DNA from: Sporobacter sp942492735
Lineage (GTDB): Bacteria > Bacillota > Clostridia > Oscillospirales > Oscillospiraceae
DNA: 64,000 nt
Assembly: GCA_942492735.1 (NCBI GenBank)
Contig: OW818648.1
Span: forward strand, 3,658,001 to 3,722,000
Direction of reading: 5' to 3'
Below are positions 16,171 through 26,096 of the stretch, piece by piece. The notes under the pieces were generated by a model that was not told the DNA's origin, made no database searches, and was given only the letters and a program-made list of their open reading frames with translations. A program made the translations under genes and the position numbers. Numbering within the stretch: the first letter of the stretch is position 1; every line of letters begins with the position of its first letter.

Positions 16171-18759
16171 ATGGCATTTGAAAGCATCAAATCGGGCATT
16201 TCAAGTCTGGACAAAATACTCGACAACATCCGGCTTGGGGATAATGTCGTTATGCAGGTGACGCACCTCAGTGACTTTAATAAATTGGCTCAGGTGTTTG
16301 TCCGTCAGGCTATCGCTGACGGGAGAAGTGTCAGCTATATCCGTTTTGCCAATCACGAGGCAATTCTGGAACCGCAGGACGGACTGACAATATACAAGCT
16401 TGATACCTCTCAGGGCTTTGAAACGTTCACTGTCAGAGTGCACGAGATCATCGAAAGAGAAGGTTTCGAAGCCTTTTACGTCTTCGACTGCCTGTCGGAC
16501 CTGCAGGTCGCCTGGTTCACCGATCTCATGATGGGCAATTTCTTCTGCGTGACGTGTCCTTATTTATTTGAACTCGATACAGTGGCCTACTTCCCTGTGT
16601 TGCGCGGGCACCATGACTATACAACGATCGCGCGCATTCAGGAGACGACGCAGTTATTGCTGGATATCCACTCAGGCGACGGCGTCATGTACCTGCACCC
16701 CATCAAGGTCTGGAACCGCTATTCTTCTGAAATGTACCTGCCGCACAAGCTCAATGAAGACGGCGAATTCGAATCGCTGACGGACAGTGTAACCTTGGCC
16801 GATTATTTCCGTCTCATCCATTCCGAGCAGTCCAATTACACAGAGCAAAATATCGACAGCTACGAGCGGTTTTATAAAGCCGCCAGAGCGGCTTATCATA
16901 ACGGCGATATCAGCAAGCTGTCCATACGCAAGATCATCCTGAGCATGATGACGCACGACAAAAAAATAGCCGAGCTCATTAAAAAAGAATTCACACCCGA
17001 AGACTTCTTTTTTATCAAGGAACGCGTGATCGGTACGGGCGCCATTGGCGGCAAGGCCTGCGGGATGCTGCTGGCCAGAAAGATCGTCGAGAAATATATC
17101 CCTAACAGCAGTCGGCTTCTGGAGCCTCATGATTCGTTTTATATCGGAACCGATGTGTTCTATTCCTTCATTGTTGAAAACAGTCTGTGGAGGCTCCGGA
17201 TTCTCCAGCGCAAGGAGGAGAATTATTTCAGAATAGGCGAAACCTTATCCAAAGCAATTTTAGGCGGGCACTTTCCAAAAGCAATCCGCGAGCAATTCAG
17301 GCGAATGCTCGAATATTTCGGGTCGATTCCCATTATTGTCCGATCCAGCAGCTTTCTCGAGGACGGTTTCGGAAATGCCTTTGCCGGCAAATATGAGTCT
17401 GTATTCTGCGCCAACGCCTTCAGTCCGGAAGAACGGCTCGAAAATTTTGAAAACGCCGTTCGCCTCGTCTACGCCAGCACAATGAACCGTTCAGCTCTCG
17501 AATACAGGAGAAAAAGAGGCATGGCCGATGCCGACGAGCAGATGGCTATTCTGGTACAGCGCGTCAGCGGCACAAAATTCGGCGACTATTTTATGCCCTG
17601 CGCCGCGGGCGTCGGGTTTTCATACAGCGTCTACCGGTGGAGCGACAATCTCAGCGCGGATGCCGGCCTATTGCGTCTTGTCGCGGGACTTGGGACAAGG
17701 GCTGTCGACCGGACAGGCTCCGATTATCCGAGGCTTGTCAATCTCGACAAGCCGGAAAGCACCCCCCTCGTCAGCGAAGAGGAAAAACACCGTTTTTCAC
17801 AGCGTACCTTTGATGCCATCAATACCAAATCAAATACATTTGACGAAGTCCAGGCAACCAGCTTAATTCCAGCGCTTCCGCAATGGTATGCCGATATGAT
17901 CACTGAGCACGATTACGCCGCCGAGGATTTATTCAGAGAAAAGGGTCAGCCGCGTTCGATTCAATTCGTATCGTGTCAGGGCATCGTCAAGAAAAAGGCG
18001 CTGATGACGCTCATCAAGAATATGATGGCGACGCTGCAGGAGCATTACGAAACGCCGGTGGATATCGAATATGCGATCAATTTTAGTCCCGAAGGTAAAT
18101 TTGTTGTCAACCTGCTGCAATGCCGGCCGCTTTATATCTGGCAGATGACCGCAGACCTCAGTATCCCCGAGATTGCAGAGGACAGCGTGCTGTTTAAAGT
18201 CGGCAGCACCTTTATGGGCAATAAGGCGAAATTGGGCGTTGATGTCATTGTCTGGATTGATTCCCGGGGATACTATAACACCCCCTACAATCAGAAAAGC
18301 ATGGTTGCTGGCATTGTCGGTCAGATCAATCAGTTTTATAAAGACAGCGGCAAAATATTGATGCTTCTCAGTCCGGGCAGAATCGGAACCTCTTCGCCTG
18401 ACCTGGGGGTCGGCGTGACGTTTTCCGATATTTCGAATTTCAGCGTGCTGTGCGAATATGAAGATACCGAAATCGGGTTCGTCCCCGAGCTGTCTTATGG
18501 CAGCCACCTGTTTCAGGATTTGGTGGAATCAGAAATGTTCTATGTCGCCATTACGGATAAGAGTACTATCTTTCAAAGGAATTTCTGGCCTGAGAAGGAT
18601 TCGGTACTCGAGACGATTCTGCCCGAGGGCATAAATCCTCTGAACATCGTGCGCGTCTTCGAACCGGGGCCGGATAAGCCCCTGAGCCTGTATGCGGATT
18701 TCAAAAACCAAATCGTTGCATGCGGGTATTTTGGAAACCTGCTGTTACAAGATGAATAA
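16171..18759 (+). CDS. PEP/pyruvate-binding domain protein (PPDK N-terminal domain)
   Basis: 862 residues from ATG 16171, which follows GAGGAGGA; the in-frame extension from 16105 overlaps the previous gene and lacks such a site. Residues 1-~200 look like a RecA/KaiC-type fold (GISSLDKILDNIRLGDNVV) with no usable Walker A. From ~residue 290 comes the ATP-grasp-like domain of pyruvate phosphate dikinase/PEP synthase (IGTGAIGGKACGM, IIVRSSSFLEDGFGNAFAGKYES). The swivelling phosphohistidine domain and the PEP barrel of true PPDK are not recognisable, so it is not a complete dikinase. The gene precedes ptb by 38 bases, suggesting a link to acyl-phosphate energy metabolism (inference). Confidence 0.8.
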   Translation: MAFESIKSGISSLDKILDNIRLGDNVVMQVTHLSDFNKLAQVFVRQAIADGRSVSYIRFANHEAILEPQDGLTIYKLDTSQGFETFTVRVHEIIEREGFEAFYVFDCLSDLQVAWFTDLMMGNFFCVTCPYLFELDTVAYFPVLRGHHDYTTIARIQETTQLLLDIHSGDGVMYLHPIKVWNRYSSEMYLPHKLNEDGEFESLTDSVTLADYFRLIHSEQSNYTEQNIDSYERFYKAARAAYHNGDISKLSIRKIILSMMTHDKKIAELIKKEFTPEDFFFIKERVIGTGAIGGKACGMLLARKIVEKYIPNSSRLLEPHDSFYIGTDVFYSFIVENSLWRLRILQRKEENYFRIGETLSKAILGGHFPKAIREQFRRMLEYFGSIPIIVRSSSFLEDGFGNAFAGKYESVFCANAFSPEERLENFENAVRLVYASTMNRSALEYRRKRGMADADEQMAILVQRVSGTKFGDYFMPCAAGVGFSYSVYRWSDNLSADAGLLRLVAGLGTRAVDRTGSDYPRLVNLDKPESTPLVSEEEKHRFSQRTFDAINTKSNTFDEVQATSLIPALPQWYADMITEHDYAAEDLFREKGQPRSIQFVSCQGIVKKKALMTLIKNMMATLQEHYETPVDIEYAINFSPEGKFVVNLLQCRPLYIWQMTADLSIPEIAEDSVLFKVGSTFMGNKAKLGVDVIVWIDSRGYYNTPYNQKSMVAGIVGQINQFYKDSGKILMLLSPGRIGTSSPDLGVGVTFSDISNFSVLCEYEDTEIGFVPELSYGSHLFQDLVESEMFYVAITDKSTIFQRNFWPEKDSVLETILPEGINPLNIVRVFEPGPDKPLSLYADFKNQIVACGYFGNLLLQDE

Positions 18760-18797
18760 CCGTTTTTGATTCATCTGTCGCCAAAGGAGATATGATA

Positions 18798-19703
18798 ATG
18801 GCGCACAACAATATAACCAACGTATCAGTCTGTTCTACCCCCAGAGGAATGGCCATTGCAGCAGCAGAGGACGAAACCGTACTCAATGCCGCTGTGAAGG
18901 CTTTTAAACGCGGATTAGTAATACCCATTCTGTGCGGAAACGAAAAGAAAATCAAAGAGATCGCCGATACCTTTCGTATCGATATTTCGCCGTTTGAGAT
19001 TGTTCACTGCGAAACGGCGCGCGAATCTGTTTTTGCTGCAATATCTCTGATCAGAGAAAACCGATGCGGCATCCTGATGAAGGGAAATGTTCAGACAGCC
19101 GAGCTTCTTCGTCCGGTACTCGATAAAGAAACCGGCCTGCGCGGCGAGGGCTTTTTGTCGCACGTGAGTATTCTTGATTCCCCTATTCTAGAAAGACGTT
19201 TTCTGTTGACCGACGCCGCGATGGTGACATATCCCGACTTAAAAATGAAAGTGGAGCTGATAAAAAACGCCGTTCGCGTCGCCGCGGGACTTGGTATACA
19301 AAATCCCAAGGTCGCCGTGATAGCGGCTGTTGAAGTCGTTAATCCGGACATGCAGGCGACGGTGGATGCCGCAGCGCTCACGGCCATGAATCGACGGGGT
19401 CAGATACTGGGCTGCATTGTCGACGGCCCGCTCGCCATGGATCTCGCGCTCTCGGAGGAAGCGGCGCGGCATAAGAATGTCCAGTCCGAGGTTGCCGGGC
19501 GCGCCGATATCTTACTGATGCACAATATCGAAGCGGCAAACGCCACATTAAAGGCATTTACGTATGGCGGCAACTGTTTGTTCGGCGGCCTGGTGATGGG
19601 CGCAACAGTGCCGATCGTATTAAATTCACGCTCGGATATGGACGACAGCAAGCTGTTTTCCATCGAGTGCGCCGACGCGGTCAGCCGTGCATCTAAAGAA
19701 TGA
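18798..19703 (+). CDS. ptb: phosphate butyryltransferase
   Basis: Member of the phosphate acetyl/butyryltransferase family: acyl-CoA plus phosphate to acyl-phosphate plus CoA. 301 residues, the length of Ptb rather than the longer Pta. Typical segments include GILMKGNVQT and VDGPLAMDLALS near the CoA/phosphate pocket. I chose ATG 18798 because GGAG lies eight bases upstream; ATG 18792 is only two bases from it. With buk two genes downstream it forms the classic Ptb-Buk route to butyrate and ATP. The intervening ACT gene hints at branched-chain acyl-CoA as an alternative substrate (inference). Confidence 0.88.
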   Translation: MAHNNITNVSVCSTPRGMAIAAAEDETVLNAAVKAFKRGLVIPILCGNEKKIKEIADTFRIDISPFEIVHCETARESVFAAISLIRENRCGILMKGNVQTAELLRPVLDKETGLRGEGFLSHVSILDSPILERRFLLTDAAMVTYPDLKMKVELIKNAVRVAAGLGIQNPKVAVIAAVEVVNPDMQATVDAAALTAMNRRGQILGCIVDGPLAMDLALSEEAARHKNVQSEVAGRADILLMHNIEAANATLKAFTYGGNCLFGGLVMGATVPIVLNSRSDMDDSKLFSIECADAVSRASKE

Positions 19704-19718
19704 AAGGGTTGGTATCAT

Positions 19719-20183
19719 ATGAACACAATTTTACGCCTCGGCGTTTATGACAGTCCTGGCGTATTGGACCGTATTGCCGGTCTCATCCGGCGCAATGGGT
19801 TTAATATTATGAGCCTCAATACAGGGACGTTTAAGAACGGCACAGCGCAGATCAACATCGTGCTTACCGATGCACGTGCCGATGTCCACAAGTTGGGCAA
19901 GCAGCTGTATGACATTAATTTCATCTCCAATTACATGGTGCTCAGTTCCGAAAATGCCTGCATCCGCGAATTGGCGCTCGTTCGCATGAAAACCTCTGAC
20001 TTTGACGCGACGCATTTTAAAGATGCTCGGATTATCAGGAAGGATGCACTTGAAATAAGCTTTGAAATCACCGGAACGCCCCATGACATTGAAACTCTCC
20101 TCCTGCCTGTACAGGACAAACTCCTCGACATCGTGCGGTCAGGTGCTCTGGCAATATCAAAGGAAGGAGCTGATTTGCATTGA
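19719..20183 (+). CDS. ACT-domain protein resembling acetolactate synthase small subunit
   Basis: 154 residues. Residues ~1-75 form an ACT domain (LRLGVYDSPGVLDRIAGLI, then FNIMSLNTGT). Residues ~85-150 (RELALVRMK to the end) align by eye with the C-terminal half of the IlvH at 29550-30053, so this is an IlvH paralog rather than a lone ACT domain. No large subunit is adjacent; it sits between ptb and buk and its stop overlaps the buk start. A plausible role is allosteric sensing of a branched-chain amino acid for the Ptb/Buk system (inference); a second regulator for IlvB is the alternative. Confidence 0.75.
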   Translation: MNTILRLGVYDSPGVLDRIAGLIRRNGFNIMSLNTGTFKNGTAQINIVLTDARADVHKLGKQLYDINFISNYMVLSSENACIRELALVRMKTSDFDATHFKDARIIRKDALEISFEITGTPHDIETLLLPVQDKLLDIVRSGALAISKEGADLH

Positions 20184-21262
20184 GTACTGATAAGACATAT
20201 CGCATTCTGGTCATCAATCCCGGCTCAACGTCTACGAAAATCGCTGTTTATGAGAACGACAGACCAATAGCCGAACAAACCATTCAGCACAAACCGGAAG
20301 AATTCAAGGACTGTGCGAGTACACTTGAGCAAAAGGATATCCGATATGATTATGTCATGAAGATGCTCGAAAGTAACATGATCTCTCCGGAGAGCCTGAA
20401 CGCCATCGTTGGCAGAGGCGGCGTTATAAAGCCGATCGAATCCGGCACATATTACGTCAATGAGAAAATGAAGCAGGATCTGATCGACAATGCCGGCACT
20501 GTCCACGCCTCAGCCCTCGGCGGTCTGCTCGCTGATGATCTTGCTGTACAGTACGGTATTCCAGCTTTCGTCGTCGACCCCGTTGTCGTCGATGAGATGG
20601 AGCAGCTGGCAAAGCTCAGCGGCATTCCCGGTATTGAGCGGCGGAGTATTTTTCACGCGCTCAACGCGAAATCTGTCGTCCGCAAGTGCGCGCAGGAGCT
20701 CGGCATCAAATATGAGGACGGGCGCTTCGTCGTCGCGCATATGGGCGGCGGGATCACCGTCGGCGCGCACCGCTACGGCCGCGTTGTTGATGTCAACGAC
20801 GGTTTATCCGGTGAGGGCCCCTTTTCACCGGAGCGCTGCGGTACAATCCCTCTCGCACCTGTTATCGAGATGTGCTATTCCGGTAAATTTACGAAGGATG
20901 AAATGACAGCATTTCTTACAAAGCGCGGCGGTATGCTCGCTTATTTGGGCACGAATGATATGCGCCTTGTCGAAAAATACATCCGCAACGGCGATGACTA
21001 CGCGGCGCTCGTTATGGATTCGATGGCCTATCAGGTATCAAAGGAAATCGGAGCGATGGTCGCCGTATTGGAAGGACGCCTGAACGCCATCATTCTGACG
21101 GGCGGTCTTGCGTACTCACACCGTTTTACAGCGTCAATAAAGCAGCGCGTCGACCAAATCGCACGGGTTGTCACCTACCCGGGAGAACATGAGCTCTCCG
21201 CCCTAGCCGAGGGCGCGCTGCGCGTCCTGCGCGGCCAGGAAAATGCGAAAGTATACGCATAA
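20180..21262 (+). CDS. buk: butyrate kinase
   Basis: ASKHA-fold acyl kinase forming ATP from butyryl-phosphate (or a branched acyl-phosphate) and ADP. The N-terminal phosphate-binding motif INPGSTSTKIAVY, the mid-protein HMGGGITVGAH and VDVNDGLSGEGPFSPER match Buk rather than acetate kinase; 360 residues is standard. The start is TTG 20180, which overlaps the preceding TGA stop (TTGA) with AGGAAGGAG ten bases upstream, implying translational coupling to the ACT gene. A strong terminator follows. Confidence 0.9.
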   Translation: MSTDKTYRILVINPGSTSTKIAVYENDRPIAEQTIQHKPEEFKDCASTLEQKDIRYDYVMKMLESNMISPESLNAIVGRGGVIKPIESGTYYVNEKMKQDLIDNAGTVHASALGGLLADDLAVQYGIPAFVVDPVVVDEMEQLAKLSGIPGIERRSIFHALNAKSVVRKCAQELGIKYEDGRFVVAHMGGGITVGAHRYGRVVDVNDGLSGEGPFSPERCGTIPLAPVIEMCYSGKFTKDEMTAFLTKRGGMLAYLGTNDMRLVEKYIRNGDDYAALVMDSMAYQVSKEIGAMVAVLEGRLNAIILTGGLAYSHRFTASIKQRVDQIARVVTYPGEHELSALAEGALRVLRGQENAKVYA

Positions 21263-21336
21263 CAGTCATTCCGGGTCAGTTCAAACCAGGCTGACGCTGC
21301 CTCTACCGATACCCGAAAATATTCTGTTTTATGTTG

Positions 21337-21370
21337 GGGACACTGATGATCTGTCAGTGTCCCTCTTTTT
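21337..21370 (+). terminator. terminator after buk
   Basis: GGGACACTGA and TCAGTGTCCC pair perfectly (10 bp) with a short loop, followed by CTCTTTTT. It ends the ptb-buk operon before the convergent tetR gene. Confidence 0.9.
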
Positions 21371-21376
21371 CCTGTA

Positions 21377-21955
21377 TTAAGGCTTTATATAGGCGGAGTA
21401 GCCCTTAAACGTCAGAGTGACGATGATTTCGGCCATTTCCGAGGCAGATTGCTTCATCCCGTTTTGAAGCCATTTCTGCACGATGCCGACACTGCCGTTC
21501 ACCCCGAACAGCAATAAGTACTCAACAAACTCTTCGTTCAATTCTATTTTGCTCCACCAATCCTTCATGCCCTCCTGCTGGACAATCATCATGATTTTCT
21601 TCTGCAGAGCGATATCCCCGTTTTCGCCGAGAATGACCTTGAACAAGCCGGCGTTTGCAATGATATATTCAAATATCCTGCTGATAATCTGGATGGATTC
21701 AGCGCCGCTGTCCAAATAACTGAAGTTATCCATATAGTCGTTCAAATCATTCATCGCCGACTGAACAATCCGCTGCAGCAGGTCATTTGGGTCGCTGTAA
21801 TGGGCATAGAAGGTACTTCTATTGATATCGGCTTTTTCGCAAATTTCTTTGACTGATATTTTATCAATATGTTTTTTTTGCAGCAATTCGATCAGACTAT
21901 CTTCCAGTACCATCCTTGTGTATTTGACTCTTCTGTCGTCGTTTTCGTTTTGCAT
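21377..21955 (-). CDS. TetR/AcrR-family regulator
   Basis: 192 residues. An N-terminal helix-turn-helix (SVKEICEKADINRSTFYAHY, ~residues 34-53) and a variable ligand domain. Divergent from the MMPL exporter, so it probably represses that operon and itself in response to an exported compound. GGGAG lies nine bases before the ATG. The intergenic region has two GTTG/CAAC-type palindromes placed as operators would be. Confidence 0.85.
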   Translation of the reverse strand: MQNENDDRRVKYTRMVLEDSLIELLQKKHIDKISVKEICEKADINRSTFYAHYSDPNDLLQRIVQSAMNDLNDYMDNFSYLDSGAESIQIISRIFEYIIANAGLFKVILGENGDIALQKKIMMIVQQEGMKDWWSKIELNEEFVEYLLLFGVNGSVGIVQKWLQNGMKQSASEMAEIIVTLTFKGYSAYIKP

Positions 21956-22067
21956 TCGCCCACACTCCCTTTATCTCGTTCATAATATGTTTACAATTCT
22001 AATTGTCTGAAATCCGACAGTAACACCTTTAATTGTTGGCGATAACGCAATTCACCCGCATTTGTTT

Positions 22068-22127
22068 GTTGTAATGCAACATCGTGTTTATTATAATCCA
22101 AATTGGTTATTTTGCAACGTATTGTTG
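22068..22127 (+). promoter_or_regulatory. promoter of the MMPL operon with two palindromic candidate TetR operators
   Basis: TTGTAA (22069-22074), 17 bases, TATAAT (22092-22097). GTTG-TAATG-CAAC (22068-22080) covers the -35 box. CAAC-GTATT-GTTG (22115-22127) lies just past the expected start point. Both have four-base arms around five bases. Assignment to the TetR protein is inference. Confidence 0.5.
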
Positions 22128-22150
22128 TTTAACGAGGTGGTAGTAGTTCA

Positions 22151-24208
22151 ATGCGATCCGTATCGATATTCGTCACAAAGCACAAAAAACTCGTCATGGT
22201 CCTTTTTCTCGTCATTGCGCTTGTATGTGCTGTCCTGCAGTTAGGTGTCTCCATCAATTACAATATGATTGACTATTTGCCCGAAAATGCACAATCCACG
22301 ACGGCTCTGGACATCATGGATCGGGAGTTTAAGCAAGCGGTTCCAAACGCCCTCGTGATGCTCAATGATGTATCACTTCAGGAGGCACTGGATTACAAAG
22401 AAAAGCTCAAAGCAATCGACGGCATTTCAGAGGTCTTATGGCTTGACAACGTCATCGACGTGAAAGAGCCTCTAACGATGGCGGACAGCGATACAGTAGC
22501 AAACTATTACAAAGATGGTAAAGCACTGATATCCTTTACAATAAGAGAAGACGACGTTGTTGCCGTAACCGATAAGGTATATGACCTTATTGGTGAAAAC
22601 AACGCCTTATCAGGCAATGCTGTCGATATGGCGGCCGCTCAGCAGCTGACTGGCAGCGAGACCGGAACCGCAACGCTTATTCTCATTCCGGTTATCATCC
22701 TTATTTTACTGCTGTCGACGGGTTCATGGCTTGAACCGATTCTATATCTCGGTGCCATCGGCATATCTGTCTTGATCAATATGGGTACCAACTTGATCTT
22801 TGGAGAGATTTCATTCATGACAAACGCGGTCAGTCCGATTCTTCAGCTGGCCGTTTCACTGGACTATGCCATCTTTTTGCTCCAAAGCTTTGAGAAATAC
22901 AGAAAGCAGACGGATGATGTGGGCGAGGCGATGCGTCTGGCGATGAAACGATCGTTTTCATCCATTGCCGCCAGCGCTGCGACGACGCTGTTCGGGTTCT
23001 TAGCACTCGTCTTTATGAAATTCCAGATCGGTTCCGACTTAGGTGCCGCGCTCGTCAAGGGAATAGTTCTCAGCTTTATATCCGTTATGGTTTTTCTTCC
23101 GGCGCTGACACTGTGTACTTATAAATGGATCGACAAAACGAGACACAAACGAATTATGCCGGAATTTAAGCATATCGGCAAGTTTGTGACAAAAGTCAGA
23201 ATACCCGCGCTGATCCTTGTTGCGCTCGTCATCGTCCCGAGCTATCTCGCCCAAGGTGAAAATAACTTCACATACGGTACCAGCACGCTAAACACGTATA
23301 ACAGAAGCGGTCAGGATAAAACCGCCATCAACGACACGTTCGGGCAATCCACCGCCATCGTCCTGCTCGTACCAAAGGGCGATGTAGCCAAAGAGAAGCT
23401 GCTGAGTGACGCGCTGAAAACACTGGGCCACGTCAAAGAAGTAATATCCTATGCCGCGATTGTCGGAACACAAATTCCAGATAGCTATCTGGACAGCTCT
23501 GTGACAGATCAGTTTTACTCCGAGAATTACAGCCGGATTATTGTCTACACGGATACGGCTGACGAAGGCGCGGTGGCATTTTCCGTAGTCGAGCAGGTAC
23601 AGGGCATATCACGGGATTATTATGGCGACACAGTTTATTCATGTGGGCAGAGCGTCAATATGTATGATATGAAAACCGTCATCACCGCAGACAATAAACT
23701 TGTCAACCTGATAGCCGTTATATCAATTCTGCTCGTGCTGCTGGTCACTTTTAAATCAATAACACTGCCGCTGATTTTGATTGTCACAATAGAAGCTGCG
23801 ATCTGGATCAATTTGTCCTACCCCTATTTTATCGGCAGTCCGCTTTGTTATATCGGTTTTCTTGTCATTAGTACCGTTCAACTCGGCGCGACGGTTGATT
23901 ACGCCATTTTACTGACCAATCATTATATATTTAACCGTAAAACCCTGCCAAAAAAAGAAGCTTTGAAAATGACATTAGGCGAAGTGTTCAGTCCAATCCT
24001 CATATCCGCATCTATTTTGTCACTGGCAGGGTTTACACTGAAGCTCACATCAACGAATCCAATTGTTTCCGACCTTGGTGTGCTGCTTGGTCGAGGGACG
24101 ATCTTATCCGTGCTGATGGTCATCTGCTTCCTCCCCGCCGCGCTGGTCTTATTCGACAAGTTGATTCAGAAAACCACCTGGCGCGTCAATTTCTTCAAGG
24201 AGCGATAA
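22151..24208 (+). CDS. MMPL/RND-family exporter
   Basis: 685-residue membrane protein with the duplicated MMPL layout: one N-terminal helix, a large extracellular loop, a block of five helices from ~residue 175 to 330, then a second helix, loop and helix block. The QLAVSLDYAIFLLQSFEKYR and QLGATVDYAILLTNHY segments are the paired proton-relay/sterol-sensing-like helices of MMPL proteins. It probably exports a lipid or amphiphile using the proton gradient. GAGGTGG precedes the start. Paired with a TetR regulator and the secreted heptad protein downstream. Confidence 0.88.
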   Translation: MRSVSIFVTKHKKLVMVLFLVIALVCAVLQLGVSINYNMIDYLPENAQSTTALDIMDREFKQAVPNALVMLNDVSLQEALDYKEKLKAIDGISEVLWLDNVIDVKEPLTMADSDTVANYYKDGKALISFTIREDDVVAVTDKVYDLIGENNALSGNAVDMAAAQQLTGSETGTATLILIPVIILILLLSTGSWLEPILYLGAIGISVLINMGTNLIFGEISFMTNAVSPILQLAVSLDYAIFLLQSFEKYRKQTDDVGEAMRLAMKRSFSSIAASAATTLFGFLALVFMKFQIGSDLGAALVKGIVLSFISVMVFLPALTLCTYKWIDKTRHKRIMPEFKHIGKFVTKVRIPALILVALVIVPSYLAQGENNFTYGTSTLNTYNRSGQDKTAINDTFGQSTAIVLLVPKGDVAKEKLLSDALKTLGHVKEVISYAAIVGTQIPDSYLDSSVTDQFYSENYSRIIVYTDTADEGAVAFSVVEQVQGISRDYYGDTVYSCGQSVNMYDMKTVITADNKLVNLIAVISILLVLLVTFKSITLPLILIVTIEAAIWINLSYPYFIGSPLCYIGFLVISTVQLGATVDYAILLTNHYIFNRKTLPKKEALKMTLGEVFSPILISASILSLAGFTLKLTSTNPIVSDLGVLLGRGTILSVLMVICFLPAALVLFDKLIQKTTWRVNFFKER

Positions 24209-24254
24209 AGTTTGAGTGATAAATCTTTCAAACTGGGAAAGGAATGGTCAAAAT

Positions 24255-26093
24255 ATGAAAAAAAAATTAATAAAACTCATAACAGTGCTGATGGCCGCCG
24301 TTTTGCTGATGCCTATACTATGCACGGGGACAGCGCTCAACATGAAGGCTTCCGCCGATAATGAAACCGCCTCAGCCGCCGATATAAGAGAAGAAGTCGT
24401 CTATGCGAATTTATCATCAAACGGCGAAACAAAGGAGATTTACGTCGTCAATATCCTGCGCTTCGAACAAGCCGGCCTAGTCTCCGACTACGGCAGCTAT
24501 AACGACGTTAAAAACCTTACAAGCACAGAGACGATTGCTCAAAACGGTGATCAGATAACGGTAAACGCTCCTGCCGGGAACTTTTATTATCAGGGTACGC
24601 TCATTAGTACCGATCTGCCCTGGGTCATTTCTATAAAGTATTATCTGGACGGGGTCGAGCTGCCGGCAAATGAACTGGCCGGAAAGACCGGACATATTGA
24701 AATCAAGCTCGGCACAACGCCAAACGCCGCGATCGATTCGTCCTATTTTGATAACTACCTTCTGCAGATATCCATGACGCTCGACGCTTCAAGGTGCTCA
24801 AACATCACAGCACATGGCGGCACCATCGCTAACGCCGGCAAAAACAAGCTTGCAACCTTTGCCGTCATGCCGGGGAAAAACGGCGCTGCAGACCTCACCG
24901 CTGATGTGACCAACTTCTCCATGGCGGGTATTGACCTGGCAGCTGTCCCTCTTTCAATGAAAATCGATCCGCCCGACACAAGCGATATGACCACCGACCT
25001 AGAGACGCTCTCTGATGCTGTCGCAGCCTTAAACGACGGTATCGCGACGCTTAGGGACGGTACTTCCGAGCTGAAAAATGGCGCTGCGGATCTAAAAATC
25101 GGATCGTCTTCGTTTGCTGGTGGCTTAAACGACTTAAACAGCAGTTCGACAGACCTTGTCGGCGGCTCAACGGCAATAAAAGATGCGCTCAGCAGCATAT
25201 CTTCCTCCATGAACAGCTCCTCAACAAACGATTCCTCGGACGGCCTAAACCTTAATGACCTCAGTCAACTGCCCGACGGGCTTTCACAGCTCGCGGCCGG
25301 TTTGGATCGTGTTTCATCAGGGCTCGCCGACTTAAAGGCCGGCTTCTCAGATGCCTACGCGCGTCTGGATTCCGCTGTTCTCGAAATACCGGACAGTACA
25401 GTTTCACAGGAGGAAATCGCCAAGCTGTACCAGGACAACCCGGATAAAAAGGACACCATTGACAAGCTTGTCGGGTTTTATTCGTCTGCAAGCCAGGCAA
25501 AAGGGACATATCTGGCAGTAAAACCGGCTTTTGACGCCGTTGGCAGCTCCGCTCTACAATTATCCGGTGCAATTGGCGGAATATCTGAGACTCTTAAATC
25601 GATGTCCGCGCAGATAAAAGGCGCGCTCGAAGGCAATGATGCGCTTGCACAAATGGCGCAATTATCCGCAGGACTTTCCGAACTCTCTTCAAGCTACAGC
25701 GCGTTTCATGAGGGACTCGTTCAGTATACAGCCGGCGTATGGATGCTCAATGATAACTACGGCGGACTCCAGGCCGGAATATCCGGCATCTCGGGCGGCG
25801 TTGATGAATTATACGGCGGAATCTTGAAGACGTATGACGGAACGACGATGCTTAACAACGAAGTTAAAAATATGCCAAGCCTCGTCGATGAGGAAATCAA
25901 CAAGCTCTTGAACGAATACGATAAATCAGATTTTAAGCCCGTGTCCTTCGTATCCGCAAAAAATGATAACACCGCTTCGGTCCAGTTTATATTAAAGACT
26001 GAAAAGATCGAAAAAGCCGTCACGTCTGACGCGCCGCCAGAACAGCCCCAAGCATCGAACTTATGGACCAGGTTCCTTGATCTTTTTAAGTAA
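24255..26093 (+). CDS. secreted X3-Leu-X2-Gly heptad-repeat protein
   Basis: 612 residues from ATG 24255 (AAAGGAA ten bases upstream; the in-frame ATG at 24216 has no such site). Signal peptide KKKLIKLITVLMAAVLLMPI. Residues ~270-560 carry many LxxGxxxL heptads (TLRDGTSELKNGAADLKIGS region) that predict a long coiled coil, as in YhgE/Pip-type and MMPL-associated proteins. A C-terminal hydrophobic segment is weak. Co-transcribed eight bases plus leader after the MMPL gene, it is probably an extracytoplasmic adaptor of the exporter (inference). Confidence 0.75.
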   Translation: MKKKLIKLITVLMAAVLLMPILCTGTALNMKASADNETASAADIREEVVYANLSSNGETKEIYVVNILRFEQAGLVSDYGSYNDVKNLTSTETIAQNGDQITVNAPAGNFYYQGTLISTDLPWVISIKYYLDGVELPANELAGKTGHIEIKLGTTPNAAIDSSYFDNYLLQISMTLDASRCSNITAHGGTIANAGKNKLATFAVMPGKNGAADLTADVTNFSMAGIDLAAVPLSMKIDPPDTSDMTTDLETLSDAVAALNDGIATLRDGTSELKNGAADLKIGSSSFAGGLNDLNSSSTDLVGGSTAIKDALSSISSSMNSSSTNDSSDGLNLNDLSQLPDGLSQLAAGLDRVSSGLADLKAGFSDAYARLDSAVLEIPDSTVSQEEIAKLYQDNPDKKDTIDKLVGFYSSASQAKGTYLAVKPAFDAVGSSALQLSGAIGGISETLKSMSAQIKGALEGNDALAQMAQLSAGLSELSSSYSAFHEGLVQYTAGVWMLNDNYGGLQAGISGISGGVDELYGGILKTYDGTTMLNNEVKNMPSLVDEEINKLLNEYDKSDFKPVSFVSAKNDNTASVQFILKTEKIEKAVTSDAPPEQPQASNLWTRFLDLFK

Positions 26094-26096
26094 CAA

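Noticed and set aside
16171..18759. Annotation as full pyruvate phosphate dikinase or PEP synthase
   Set aside because: The phosphohistidine swivel domain and the PEP barrel are not recognisable.
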